DNA of 21,247 nucleotides from an uncultured Bacteroidales bacterium (GCA_905210435.1 CAJLWO010000047.1:1-21247), one strand, 5' to 3'. Counted from the stretch's first letter, positions 7,691 through 15,967 are shown. Program-made: numbers and translations. Notes: a model not told the origin generated them from the sequence alone.

Positions 7691-8940
7691 AAGGAGATGC
7701 GTTTGCCTTCATAAAATTCCTGGCTTTTCAGCGTCTTACAAGCGAAATCATATTCATCGGCGGTCCATCCGGCAGTCCGGCCGATTTCGAGCAGACTGTC
7801 GGTCAGCGTGTCAATGAGACCGCGGTCATAGTCCGTGTGGCCCGATGTCCGGGCGAGATACCGCAGACTGTCACGCAGCTCCATCGCCCGAAGCAGCGCG
7901 AAGTTTACATTGGGCGCGGGTACAGCCACATTCTCCTCGGTTTTTTCTTCCGGTATATCTCCGTGTACCGCCGACTCGCTCGGGGCTGCATCTTCCGCCG
8001 AAGTAGCTCTTTCCGCCGGCTGTGGTATGCTGTCGGTAATGGCTGTATCTGTCGTTTCCGTCGCGGGAGCAGTGGCCATTGGTGCGGTATTTCTCAAGGA
8101 AATAAGGCCTATTGCAGCTATGGCGACGATGATAAAGGCTATTGCGCCGCTCATGGCACGCAGCCTGAATCGCATCCTCGAGCATGCGGCTTTTACAGCC
8201 GGTGCCCCGGCGGGACGCTGCACCGGATTGCGCCGGGTGCACCGCCGGCTGATGTGCCTGTAAATGAAACCGCCGTCAATGGCGCGAAGCACGATACCCA
8301 AAGCGTAGACGTCGGCACGCCGCCAGTCTGATGTCTCGCCGTCGGCGGTCAGCTCGGGCGCGGAGAATCCCGGTGTGCCGCTCACGTTCTTGAACATGCA
8401 GCTTGCCGGATCGTCACCTAATCCGAAATCAATCACCATGATATTGCCGAGATTGTCGACGAGCAGATTGGACGGTTTCAGGTCGCGGTGCGTTATGTTG
8501 CTGTCGTGTATATAGGCCAGTACGTCGATAAGTTGCCGCGAGAGGCGTCGTCGGTCGGTGCGGGATGCCTTTCCCGAGGCCAGATAGCGGTTGATTGACG
8601 TGCCGTCAATCCAGTCCATTATGATTGTGGTGCCGTAGCCCGGTATCTCCTCGCAACTATGCACGCGCACGATATTCTTGTGGCTCAACCGCGACAGCAG
8701 TTCATATTCCTTACGTATCAGTTCGCGCCCGAGCGCAGGGTCTATTTCGCGACCCGGGCTTTTGGCTACATACCACCGCCCTCCGCGCCGTATGCGCCTC
8801 ACGACGGTGTTGCCGCTCTCCGACAGCGTTATTGATGCCTCAGGGCCGCTGTCGTCGATGAATCCTGATATATCGTAATTTTCCACATTGCAAATATATA
8901 TAATTTTGTCAAATGCCGAAATCTTAATATGAACAGACAT
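7636..8940 (-). CDS. Membrane-anchored Hanks-type Ser/Thr protein kinase
   Basis: A 434-aa protein. The kinase domain covers about residues 40-245: YVAK with Lys60 for ATP, HRDLKPSN with catalytic Asp153, DFG at 171-173, GTPGFSAPE with Glu196, and DVYALG with Asp210. The last lobe is short. One membrane helix (about 263-283, AIAFIIVAIAAIGLISL) follows, then an acidic, Thr/Pro/Ala-rich linker and a helical outer domain to the end. All key kinase residues are present, so it should be active, with the catalytic part in the cytoplasm. The start is uncertain. A -7-like TATATTTG lies inside the first codons (8891-8898), and a GTG at 8886 would begin VENYDISGFIDD; the ATG at 8940 is kept as the longest choice. 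The 3' end overlaps the convergent 195-aa gene by 55 bp. Confidence 0.88.
   Translation of the reverse strand: MSVHIKISAFDKIIYICNVENYDISGFIDDSGPEASITLSESGNTVVRRIRRGGRWYVAKSPGREIDPALGRELIRKEYELLSRLSHKNIVRVHSCEEIPGYGTTIIMDWIDGTSINRYLASGKASRTDRRRLSRQLIDVLAYIHDSNITHRDLKPSNLLVDNLGNIMVIDFGLGDDPASCMFKNVSGTPGFSAPELTADGETSDWRRADVYALGIVLRAIDGGFIYRHISRRCTRRNPVQRPAGAPAVKAACSRMRFRLRAMSGAIAFIIVAIAAIGLISLRNTAPMATAPATETTDTAITDSIPQPAERATSAEDAAPSESAVHGDIPEEKTEENVAVPAPNVNFALLRAMELRDSLRYLARTSGHTDYDRGLIDTLTDSLLEIGRTAGWTADEYDFACKTLKSQEFYEGKRISFYIAPASLPPDTLSTVTP
8891..8898 (-). promoter_or_regulatory. -7-like box inside the 5' end of the kinase frame
   Basis: TATATTTG on the minus strand fits TAnnTTTG. The -33 region at the right distance is poor. 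If used, transcription would begin at about 8884, at the GTG codon 8886, giving a leaderless message. It may simply be chance in an AT-rich stretch. Confidence 0.35.
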
Positions 8941-8954
8941 GAACAGGTTTTTGC

Positions 8955-8985
8955 TTGGATAATCTGACGGCGCGGTGTAACTTTG
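8955..8985 (+). promoter_or_regulatory. Probable promoter of the four-helix membrane protein
   Basis: TAACTTTG at 8978-8985 fits the -7 element, and TTG at 8955-8957 lies 20 bp upstream as a partial -33 element. The leader to the ATG at 9027 would be about 35 nt. Confidence 0.55.
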
Positions 8986-9026
8986 ATTTCAAATAATCAA
9001 CCAATCATAATTTAAAATCTAAAAAA

Positions 9027-9527
9027 ATGGAACAAACTAATCGAATTAATGGAAACGTGAAGCAATTCGAAAGTAAACTCGGCTTTCTTTCACCGTCGAC
9101 AACATTTATCGCGAATGCCGCTTTTGCCGGACTTGCCTTTATTCTTTTCATACTCAACAACTGTTGTGCCATCACGACTGAGAGCGCCGGAGAAGAAATG
9201 GTCTCCAACGCCTTGACGGCATTGCTTACCGACGGATTAGCCGGAGCAGGCGGCGGATTTCCCAAAATGACATCGGTACTTTTCCAGGGAATAGGCGGTA
9301 TAATCGCTTTCTTGGCACTGTTAGGACTTGTGGCCGGAACCATCATCATACCTGCGAAACGTCACCGTCTGAGCGTTTTCCTCAATTTCATTGTCAGCAG
9401 CTTCATGCTCCTGAGCGCATTTGCCTTTATCCGTTGGAATATAGTGACAATCATCATGGTATTCATAGTCATTCTTCCCTGGATGGCACTTACTCTCATC
9501 AAAAGAGACGACGAAGTGAAACTGTAA
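9027..9527 (+). CDS. Hypothetical four-helix membrane protein
   Basis: A 166-aa protein not recognised by family. Hydrophobic segments at about 27-46, 87-109, 117-135 and 138-156 predict four membrane helices. A glycine-rich loop, LAGAGGGFPK at about 71-80, lies between helices 1 and 2. The pair CC at 46-47 ends helix 1. The short tail KRDDEVKL is charged. It has its own promoter, is divergent from the kinase gene, and no operon partner follows before 305 bp of noncoding DNA. Function is unknown. Confidence 0.75.
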   Translation: MEQTNRINGNVKQFESKLGFLSPSTTFIANAAFAGLAFILFILNNCCAITTESAGEEMVSNALTALLTDGLAGAGGGFPKMTSVLFQGIGGIIAFLALLGLVAGTIIIPAKRHRLSVFLNFIVSSFMLLSAFAFIRWNIVTIIMVFIVILPWMALTLIKRDDEVKL

Positions 9528-9602
9528 ATCATAGAATGCTATCTCTCAGCTAATTATTGCCTGATGCCAAGCAGAGGGCAATATTGGAATTGAGATTATA
9601 AA

Positions 9603-9687
9603 CAAGCCCGCGGGAAAGGCGAGTGTGTGGAGTTTTATATTTAAGCTGATATCGTTCCGCCACATGCTCGCCAGTTCCGCGGGCTTG
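9603..9687. repeat. Long imperfect hairpin element
   Basis: Three paired blocks stack in register: 11 bp (9603-9613 with 9677-9687, CAAGCCCGCGG), 6 bp (9618-9623 with 9667-9672, GGCGAG) and 5 bp (9626-9630 with 9660-9664, TGTGG). They are separated by symmetric 4x4 and 2x2 mismatches, with a 29-base AT-rich loop. No T-run follows the 3' arm. It sits in the 9528-9832 noncoding gap, where no gene is seen. Confidence 0.7.
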
Positions 9688-9771
9688 CTATGATTAAATT
9701 TGTCGCAGATAGTACTTGAGGGTGTTGCTCCACTCAATGAACGAATTTGCAAGGACGCTATGCCGTATGGA

Positions 9772-9786
9772 GCGGGGGCGTCTCGC
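9772..9786 (+). repeat. Solitary copy of the GCGGGGGCGTCTCGC repeat
   Basis: These 15 bases occur again, exactly, at 21132-21146 and in inverted form at 21189-21203. Here only one copy is present, without the opposite arm, 47 bp downstream of the alanine dehydrogenase stop codon. Confidence 0.8.
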
Positions 9787-9832
9787 TGAATATTATTTAT
9801 TGTCTCTCGAAAAGTTTATGCTTTAGGCGGTT

Positions 9833-10942
9833 TCAGTCGAGGTGGAGGGGAGTGTAGGGCATGTCCCAGGCTTCGGCTACGGCTTCGAAGGTGATTTTGC
9901 CGTCGACTATGTTTACGCCGTCGGCGAGTCCTTTGTCGGCTTTGCATGCGTCGCGCCAGCCCATGTCGGCCAGACGAAGCGTGTAGGGGAGGGTGGCGTT
10001 GGTGAGCGCCATGGTCGAGGTGTAGGGCACGGCGCCCGGTATGTTGGCTACGGCGTAGTGTATTATGCCGTCGACTTCATAGACGGGGGCGGAGTGTGTG
10101 GTGGCGTGCGACGTCTCGAAGCATCCGCCCTGATCGATGGCTACATCGACGATGACCGAACCTTTGCGCATAAGCGGAAGCATGTCGGCAGTAATCAGTT
10201 TGGGTGCTTTGGCTCCCGGTATCAGTACCGAGCCGATGACGAGGTCGGTCGATGGCAGTTCCTGTTCGATATTGTGGCGCGAGGAGAAAAGAGTCTTTAC
10301 ATTTTTCGGCATCACTTCGGCAAGATGACGGAGCGTTGGCAGCGAGATGTCGGTGATGGTCACGTCGGCACCTAATCCGGCAGCCATAAGCGCGGCATTG
10401 CGTCCTACGACGCCTCCGCCGAGCACCAGTACCTTGGCCGGTTTCACTCCCGGCACGCCTCCGAGCAGCACACCGCGTCCGCCCTGCGGTTTTTCGAGGA
10501 AGCGGCATCCTTCCTGCACTGACATTCTGCCTGCCACCTCGCTCATGGGTATGAGTAGCGGCAATCCGCCCTGCGGTCCTACAACGGTCTCGTAGGCGAT
10601 GCATGTTGCTCCCGACTCCAGCATTGCTACGGTCAGTTCGCGGTCGCTCGCGAAATGGAAATAGGTGAACAGCAACTGGCCTTTCTTCACTAATTTGTAT
10701 TCCGGCTCAATCGGCTCCTTGACCTTGACTATCATGTCGGCTGCGGCGTATGTCGCTTCGATTGTAGGCAAAATTTCGGCGCCCGCTTTGACGTATTCCT
10801 CGTCGGCAAAACCGGATCCTTCTCCGGCGGTATGCTGCACATATACTTTGTGGCCGTGCTTGACGAGTTCCTTTACTCCCGACGGGGTCATGCCCACGCG
10901 GTTCTCATTGTTTTTAATCTCTTTTGGAATACCGATAATCAT
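9833..10942 (-). CDS. ald: Alanine dehydrogenase
   Basis: This 369-aa protein catalyses NAD-dependent interconversion of L-alanine and pyruvate plus ammonia in the cytoplasm. It aligns over full length with the family: MIIGIPKEIKNNENRVGMTP at the N-terminus with Arg15, and Lys75 and His96 at the substrate-binding positions. It also has the Rossmann motif VLGGGVVGRNA at about 173-183, with Asp198 at the end of the next strand as expected for NAD. Asp270 lies in VDVAIDQGGC. Length is usual for the family (about 370). It has its own near-consensus promoter and appears to be a single-gene unit. Confidence 0.96.
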   Translation of the reverse strand: MIIGIPKEIKNNENRVGMTPSGVKELVKHGHKVYVQHTAGEGSGFADEEYVKAGAEILPTIEATYAAADMIVKVKEPIEPEYKLVKKGQLLFTYFHFASDRELTVAMLESGATCIAYETVVGPQGGLPLLIPMSEVAGRMSVQEGCRFLEKPQGGRGVLLGGVPGVKPAKVLVLGGGVVGRNAALMAAGLGADVTITDISLPTLRHLAEVMPKNVKTLFSSRHNIEQELPSTDLVIGSVLIPGAKAPKLITADMLPLMRKGSVIVDVAIDQGGCFETSHATTHSAPVYEVDGIIHYAVANIPGAVPYTSTMALTNATLPYTLRLADMGWRDACKADKGLADGVNIVDGKITFEAVAEAWDMPYTPLHLD

Positions 10943-10994
10943 GGGATAATTTGATTTAAGGTGTAACTACATAGGTAAAAATATTCTCTAATCC

Positions 10995-11025
10995 CAAATA
11001 TACACCAAAATCATTATTCCGCAAA
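10995..11025 (-). promoter_or_regulatory. Bacteroidota-type promoter for ald
   Basis: On the minus strand TTTG (11025-11022), a 19-bp gap, then TATATTTG (11002-10995). This is the best match to the -33/-7 consensus in the window. Transcription would start near 10988, about 45 nt ahead of the ald ATG. Confidence 0.8.
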
Positions 11026-11107
11026 TATTCCAGCGGAAAAATATTGTCGGCATAGGGTATTAAATGCAGTTATCAGTGCTAACAGTTATCTTAATAAAGT
11101 CTTGTGG

Positions 11108-12535
11108 TTAAATCCCGATGATTTCCCAATAACCTCTTCTATTACTCCCAACACGATGAATTATACCCTGCTCTTTAAGCGACTTCAGATACTTTTTTAT
11201 CATTCTTTCAGATACACCGGATTCTGTTGCTAATAAATTGATGGTCGCTCCCGGAAATTTCTGAAGGATTCCTAAAAAAATCGTTAAATGATCTGTCAGA
11301 ACAGGGGAACCTTGGGGAACTTCGGGGAACTTTGAGGAACTTAGTGGCAATCGTCTCTGGTCGTTGTTCATCGGCACATAATTCAGGTTATATAAGGTAA
11401 GAACAAAATCGTAATTGTCGGAAAAGAATTTCGGATGTAATTCTTCATGGTAGTTGGGCTGAATACAATAGTCCTGGCAAATCTTTTTAAATCCGCTACC
11501 TCGGCGTTCCATATATTTAAGGCGGCTGAATATATCAGCAAGAACGGGATTGCGCCTGCGTGATCTGATACTCATAATATCACAATCCTGCACCGGTCTG
11601 TTTTCATACATCCCTCCGGGAGAAGAAATCTCCATACGGTCATCAAATATGTCGATATGTACTTCACTGCCAATTTCAAGGTAAGATCGATGTATCAAGG
11701 CATTAACTAAACCTTCCAAAACACTTTCTTCGGGATAATCCGGTAGTTCCACACGCCCGTCGGATGTTTTGTGCCACATTTTTCTTGAATTGCGCCTACA
11801 AAAATCGAGACCCACCTGCAGCTGTATTACGAGACTGCCTGATATCTCAATGTCATCTATAGCATCCAGAATGCCTGGTGCCTGTGTGAGGCCGTTCCAA
11901 CGTGTACAGAACAACCGTGAATGACGTATCGGACTTTCATCAGCCAGTAGTGCTCCGGCGTTTGTCAGGTGTCCGTCCGCATTCGTGATTCCCCATGATT
12001 CGTAGTCTGCATCGGTAAAATCTTTACCTGTGCGGGCATGAAAAACCGACCGTAATTTTGTGAAGGCAAAATTTTCAAACATGTAGTCAGAACGCAGACT
12101 GTCGTATGACTGATGAGTTCCACGTAGTACTAACTCTCTGAGCATATTGGCAGAAGCCGGAATGCTTTCATTTCCTACGCGGCAGAAAGCAATCTGTTGT
12201 CCGTCTCCTATATAATAATACGGCGTAATATTCCCCGGTTCAACACGGACAATCATAATTGTCTTTCCCTCTATAGTTTCGAATGTCAGCGTAAAATCAG
12301 GAACTGGATCCAGTCGTGTCTTGATTATTTCACTGAATTTTTCCGCAGCTATCTGCGGATTTTCCAAGCCTGTTACGGCACTATCATCTGCCACACCAAA
12401 AATAAGAGAACCACCTCGTCCGTTTGCAAAGGCAGAAACGCTTTTACACCAGCTTTTAGGCTTATTTACCTCAAGAAACTGTTTCTTGTCATAATCGGAT
12501 GTCTCGCCGACCAGATGAGTGATATCTATCGCCAT
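11108..12535 (-). CDS. AlbA_2 (Schlafen-type) ATP-binding protein, RecG-like regulator family
   Basis: A 475-aa protein if started at the ATG at 12535. An in-frame ATG at 12589 is upstream of a -7-like box (12554-12561), so the shorter start is preferred. The N-terminal AlbA_2 domain shows VSAFANGRGG followed by LIFGVADD. The middle and C-terminal half has GLVNALIHRSYLEIGSEV and DRMEISSPGG, the GHKL-like ATPase pattern of the family often labelled 'RecG-related helicase' or 'transcriptional regulator'. The last about 60 residues form a winged-helix-like block (NLLATESGVSERMIKKYLKS). A 10-bp tandem repeat encodes the linker before that block. Base composition is visibly more AT-rich than in the genes on both sides, which suggests acquisition by transfer. 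Related proteins occur in defence and mobile loci, but no partner gene is present here. The cellular role is unknown. Confidence 0.85.
   Translation of the reverse strand: MAIDITHLVGETSDYDKKQFLEVNKPKSWCKSVSAFANGRGGSLIFGVADDSAVTGLENPQIAAEKFSEIIKTRLDPVPDFTLTFETIEGKTIMIVRVEPGNITPYYYIGDGQQIAFCRVGNESIPASANMLRELVLRGTHQSYDSLRSDYMFENFAFTKLRSVFHARTGKDFTDADYESWGITNADGHLTNAGALLADESPIRHSRLFCTRWNGLTQAPGILDAIDDIEISGSLVIQLQVGLDFCRRNSRKMWHKTSDGRVELPDYPEESVLEGLVNALIHRSYLEIGSEVHIDIFDDRMEISSPGGMYENRPVQDCDIMSIRSRRRNPVLADIFSRLKYMERRGSGFKKICQDYCIQPNYHEELHPKFFSDNYDFVLTLYNLNYVPMNNDQRRLPLSSSKFPEVPQGSPVLTDHLTIFLGILQKFPGATINLLATESGVSERMIKKYLKSLKEQGIIHRVGSNRRGYWEIIGI
11304..11343 (-). repeat. Four-copy 10-bp tandem repeat inside the AlbA_2 gene
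   Basis: Units at 11304-11313, 11314-11323, 11324-11333 and 11334-11343 follow the plus-strand consensus GGGGAACTTN with few changes. On the coding strand they encode the linker SKFPEVPQGSP between the ATPase region and the winged-helix block. The unit length is not a multiple of three, so gain or loss of one copy would shift the frame. Confidence 0.88.
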
Positions 12536-12553
12536 ATTTTGAAGTATTTCCCG

Positions 12554-12561
12554 TAAAGGTA
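12554..12561 (-). promoter_or_regulatory. Weak -7-like box for the AlbA_2 gene
   Basis: TACCTTTA on the minus strand differs from TAnnTTTG at the last base, and no good -33 element is placed ahead of it. It would start transcription near 12547, which agrees with the ATG at 12535 and not with that at 12589. Confidence 0.35.
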
Positions 12562-12629
12562 GTAAAAAAACTTCAAAATATTGATTCACAAATAAAAATC
12601 ATGAATGTATAGTGTAGATAAAATTGTAG

Positions 12630-13484
12630 TTATTTCTCCTCGAGGGATTTGGCGAGGGCGCGGGGTGAGAGGCGTTTGTAGCCGGACGGGTTGCGCCAGC
12701 GGGCGCTTGAGGGGACTTCCCATTTCACTTTGTTGAAATCGAATGTGATGGTGGCGTCGATGGCGGTTTTGCCTACTTTGGCGGCTATGGCTATACGTTC
12801 CATGAAGCGGGAGCCATCGATTTCCGTAGGGGAGGAGTAGGTGCAGCCGTAGAGCTTCGACCCGGTGTTGAATACCAGTGACATCAGGGCGTTTGTCTCT
12901 TTGGAGAATTTGAATTGGTATTCAATCTTGCCGTTGATTTTGGAGCGAGGGGTCATAATCCATTGATTGTCGGGGGTGTCGGTCAGGGTGACCCCGGAGA
13001 GCATTTTGTCGGTCAGGGTACCGCGGTTGTTGATGAACGGCCGGCCGAGCAATGCATCCTGAATGTCGCCGATGGTGAGCGACGCTCCGGCAAAAATATC
13101 CTTTATGGGTTCGGCGATGTAGTATTTGTGCAGCTTGTCGGCGGCATGTACCGAGTCGGAGTCGACATACATGTTGGCCACCTCCATGCCGAGCACACGC
13201 AGGGTGATGTATATGTCGCGGTCACGGCGCATGTATATGCGTCCGCTCAGCGAAATTTTCTGTGGCGATTTCACCGCAATTTTTACCGGCAGATTTAGTT
13301 GTGTCCAGGGCAGATTGGCAGCTGCCACATCGCTGGCTCTTTCGGCAAGAGTCATTTCAGCGGCATGCTCCCCGGTGCCTGCGGCAGCAGGGCGTGAGGC
13401 GCGGCATCCGGTAAGAGCCGCTACGGATATTATGGCGGCAATGGCGGCGAATGCCGCTACGTGCAGTATGCGAGGCAGTTTCAT
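12630..13484 (-). CDS. DUF4292 family lipoprotein
   Basis: A 284-aa protein with a lipoprotein signal: a hydrophobic stretch ending in the lipobox LTGC, so Cys27 should be lipidated. The body matches the DUF4292 pattern known downstream of TPR genes in Bacteroidota: early beta strands (KIAVKSPQKISLSGRIYMRR, VLGMEVANMYVDSDSV) and the later DFNKVKWEVPSSARW. The fold may be LolA/LolB-like, a hydrophobic groove for lipids or lipoproteins, but this is family-level inference. Its ATG overlaps the TPR gene stop by 4 bp (ATGA), so translation is probably coupled. In related genomes, as remembered, an M23 murein peptidase gene follows; here the AlbA_2 gene does instead. Confidence 0.85.
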   Translation of the reverse strand: MKLPRILHVAAFAAIAAIISVAALTGCRASRPAAAGTGEHAAEMTLAERASDVAAANLPWTQLNLPVKIAVKSPQKISLSGRIYMRRDRDIYITLRVLGMEVANMYVDSDSVHAADKLHKYYIAEPIKDIFAGASLTIGDIQDALLGRPFINNRGTLTDKMLSGVTLTDTPDNQWIMTPRSKINGKIEYQFKFSKETNALMSLVFNTGSKLYGCTYSSPTEIDGSRFMERIAIAAKVGKTAIDATITFDFNKVKWEVPSSARWRNPSGYKRLSPRALAKSLEEK

Positions 13485-15250
13485 TCGTGGAAATAAGTCT
13501 TGTATTTCACTTTGCGTGCGAGGAGCTCGTTGTCGGGGTCAAGCTCGAGCGCTTTCTTCCAGAACTCCACCGCCTGATCGGGAAGCTGATTCCAGAAGTA
13601 AATATCGCCGGCATGGGTATAATATTCGGCCGAAATATTCTCGTCGCTGCTGTTGGCGAGGGCGCGGTCGATATACTCCTTGGCCCTCTTGTAGTCCTTT
13701 TGCTTGAAGAGTATCCAGGCGTACGTGTCGATATAGATGGGGTTGTCGGGCTCTTCGGCCAAAGTGGAGAAACTCAGCTCGTTGGCACGGTCGAGAAGTT
13801 CGGGGTCATCCGAACCGGAGAGGTGGTAAGCGAAATTGTTGCACGCAAGGACATTGTGGGGATTTAGCTCAATCGCGTCGGCATAATATACGGCGGCGCT
13901 GTCGGGCTGATTGATACCCGAATAGAAGTCGGCGATATTTGAAAGATACTCCGAGCGTACGTCAATTTTGGTGGAATCGGTCAGCTCGTAGGCACGATAC
14001 ATCTCCTCAATAGCCCGGCCTGTATTCCTGTCCTTATCGGCAAGATATAGAGCGGAGGAGAGAAGGCGGTGTATGTCAGGGTCACTTTCGTGGTATTTGA
14101 GTGCGCGTTCCATGGTCGACTCGGCGCGGGCATAATTCTCATCCTGCAGATACAGCACGCCGGCGCGTATCCAGTTGGCGTTGTCCTCCGGCTGAAGGTC
14201 AAGCACCGGTTCCATCTGCTCGGCAGCGGCCTTGTAATCCTCCTGCACCGACAGAAAATCGGCATAGAGGCTGCGTATCGACGGCTCCTGCGGGTTCTTG
14301 TCTATGACGCGGTTGAACAGTGCGTTGACGTGAGGCAGATAAGTAGAGTCGTTGATAAGGTCGCGGGTATAGTCAAGCAGTATCTCATGCTTGTCGTCGA
14401 TGTCGAGGTCGGTCTCGAGCAGCGCGCGGTCAATCTCGCGCGAATAGCCGATGGTGTCGCCGCTGTTTTTGTAGAACTGGGCGAGCATGAATGCCGCCGA
14501 GCCGCTTTCGGGGTCGACTTCGCAGGCCTTGGTGTAGTACACGAGAGCCGAATCGGGCTTGCCCTGCACCTCGAAATACCGGCCGGCGAAGCTGTAGCAC
14601 TCGGGATTGAGCGGCGACGATGTTATCGCGCCGTGTATCTCACGCAGAGCGCTGACCGAGTCGTCGAGAAACGCGTAGATGGCAGTCTTGCGGCGAGTCA
14701 GTTCCATGCTTTTACCTGCCGTCACTTCAAGCCGTTCGAGGCGGTCAATGGCACGCTTCACCATTACGGTGTCCTCGCTCGAGAGGAGTGCGTCGACATA
14801 TGATACCGCGATGTCGCTGCGCGACGGGTTGAGGGAGTCGACCACGTGGAGCACCTCAATCTGGCGGGCGATATTGCCCGTGCTCCCCATGAGCTGGCTG
14901 TAATAGTAGGCGTTGGTGTAGTCGGTGGGGTCAGCTTCGAATTTCTTGCGGAGCAGGTCAATCCCCTCGAGCATGAGCGGCTCGTCACGCTTCACCATCA
15001 TGACGTAGTTGAGTCCGAGTTCGGAATAATAGTCGGAGTTGGTGGAGTCGAGTTCGTAGGCTCGCTTATACAGTTCGTAAGTGGCTCCGGAATTGCCGAG
15101 CGCGTTCTGCCGCTGGGCTTCCCCGTAGATATATCCGGCTTTGCGCAGGCGCGCCTCGTCGTCCCATCGAGCCCTGTCGCGGGCCACTATGGAGAGGCAC
15201 ACGCTAAGTGCCGCCACGGCTACGGTTATTGTTCGTGAAAAATGTCTCAT
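13481..15250 (-). CDS. Exported tetratricopeptide (TPR) repeat protein
   Basis: A 589-aa protein with a signal peptide (about residues 1-23) followed by TPR-type helical repeats over most of its length. Typical units include YELYKRAYELDSTNSDYYSE, ALVYYTKACEVDPESGSAAF, AAVYYADAIELNPHNVLACN and AVEFWKKALELDPDNELL. TPR arrays bind partner proteins, and this one should act in the periplasm. It lies between dut (37 bp upstream) and the DUF4292 lipoprotein (4-bp overlap), so it is part of a three-gene transcription unit. A role in envelope assembly with the lipoprotein is a reasonable inference. No enzymatic motif is seen. Confidence 0.9.
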   Translation of the reverse strand: MRHFSRTITVAVAALSVCLSIVARDRARWDDEARLRKAGYIYGEAQRQNALGNSGATYELYKRAYELDSTNSDYYSELGLNYVMMVKRDEPLMLEGIDLLRKKFEADPTDYTNAYYYSQLMGSTGNIARQIEVLHVVDSLNPSRSDIAVSYVDALLSSEDTVMVKRAIDRLERLEVTAGKSMELTRRKTAIYAFLDDSVSALREIHGAITSSPLNPECYSFAGRYFEVQGKPDSALVYYTKACEVDPESGSAAFMLAQFYKNSGDTIGYSREIDRALLETDLDIDDKHEILLDYTRDLINDSTYLPHVNALFNRVIDKNPQEPSIRSLYADFLSVQEDYKAAAEQMEPVLDLQPEDNANWIRAGVLYLQDENYARAESTMERALKYHESDPDIHRLLSSALYLADKDRNTGRAIEEMYRAYELTDSTKIDVRSEYLSNIADFYSGINQPDSAAVYYADAIELNPHNVLACNNFAYHLSGSDDPELLDRANELSFSTLAEEPDNPIYIDTYAWILFKQKDYKRAKEYIDRALANSSDENISAEYYTHAGDIYFWNQLPDQAVEFWKKALELDPDNELLARKVKYKTYFHE

Positions 15251-15287
15251 TGCGATTGTTTTCGGTTAGCGGTATGGCGTATTGCGC

Positions 15288-15731
15288 TTATTCCGTGCCG
15301 GAGTGACCGAATCCGCCGTCGCCGCGCACTGTCTCGTCGATTCGTTCCACCTGTTCCCAGTCCACACGGTCATAACGGGCTATCACCATCTGGCATATAC
15401 GCTCGCCGTCGTTGATTACAAACGGTTCTTTCGACAGATTGATTACGATGATGCCTACCTCGCCGCGGTAGTCGGAATCGACAGTTCCCGGGGCATTTGC
15501 AATCGTGATGCCGTGCTTGAGGGCAAGACCTGAACGCGGGCGTATCTGGCATTCGTAGCCGCGCGGAAGCTGCAGATATAGCCCTGTGGGCACGAGTACG
15601 CGTTCAAGAGGCTGGAGCACAATGGGATGCTTTACAAATGCACGCACGTCCATGCCCGACGAGCCGGGTGTGGCGTAGGCCGGCAGCGGATGGTGAGAGC
15701 GGTTGATTATTTTGACTTTAAGAGTTTCCAT
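15288..15731 (-). CDS. dut: Deoxyuridine 5'-triphosphate nucleotidohydrolase (dUTPase)
   Basis: This 147-aa enzyme hydrolyses dUTP to dUMP and pyrophosphate, keeping uracil out of DNA and supplying dUMP for thymidylate synthesis. All five motifs of the trimeric family are present in order: GSSGMDVRA (about 23-31), RPRSGLALKHG (64-74), GTVDSDYRGEVG (82-93) with catalytic Asp85 and Tyr88, GERICQMVI (109-117), and the C-terminal RGDGGFGHSG (136-145), whose arm closes over the neighbouring active site. Length is normal. It is the first gene of the minus-strand run with the TPR and DUF4292 genes. Confidence 0.97.
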   Translation of the reverse strand: METLKVKIINRSHHPLPAYATPGSSGMDVRAFVKHPIVLQPLERVLVPTGLYLQLPRGYECQIRPRSGLALKHGITIANAPGTVDSDYRGEVGIIVINLSKEPFVINDGERICQMVIARYDRVDWEQVERIDETVRGDGGFGHSGTE

Positions 15732-15861
15732 CGTTTATGGTTTTTTGTAAAAATTTATCAGCGTTATTATGTGTAACGCAAAAATAGTTAAAATATCGTG
15801 AGTATTAACGTTTTTTGAATTAAAATTACCTAACATCACATAGAGATAACATAAATTAATC

Positions 15862-15869
15862 TACCTTTG
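15862..15869 (+). promoter_or_regulatory. Probable -7 element for the outer membrane protein and lipA
   Basis: TACCTTTG fits TAnnTTTG exactly. No good -33 TTTG is found about 19 bp upstream. The leader would be about 90 nt. The rest of the 15732-15967 gap between divergent dut and this gene shows no other clear structure. Confidence 0.5.
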
Positions 15870-15967
15870 TTGTCACAATCGGCACGGTGTGTGCGTCTTC
15901 ATGAAGGGCAATCTGTCCACGCTTCACATTTCAGCTAATAATTTTACAATATTTATTTACCACGAAG

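Noticed and set aside
9555..9583. Hairpin TATTGCC/GGCAATA after the four-helix membrane protein gene, as a terminator
   Set aside because: The stem is 7 bp with a 15-base loop and no T-run follows, so it is too weak to call.
15779..15787. -7-like element for dut on the minus strand
   Set aside because: The spacing inside the box is off by one (TATTTTTTG) and no -33 element is placed properly, so it was not listed as a promoter.
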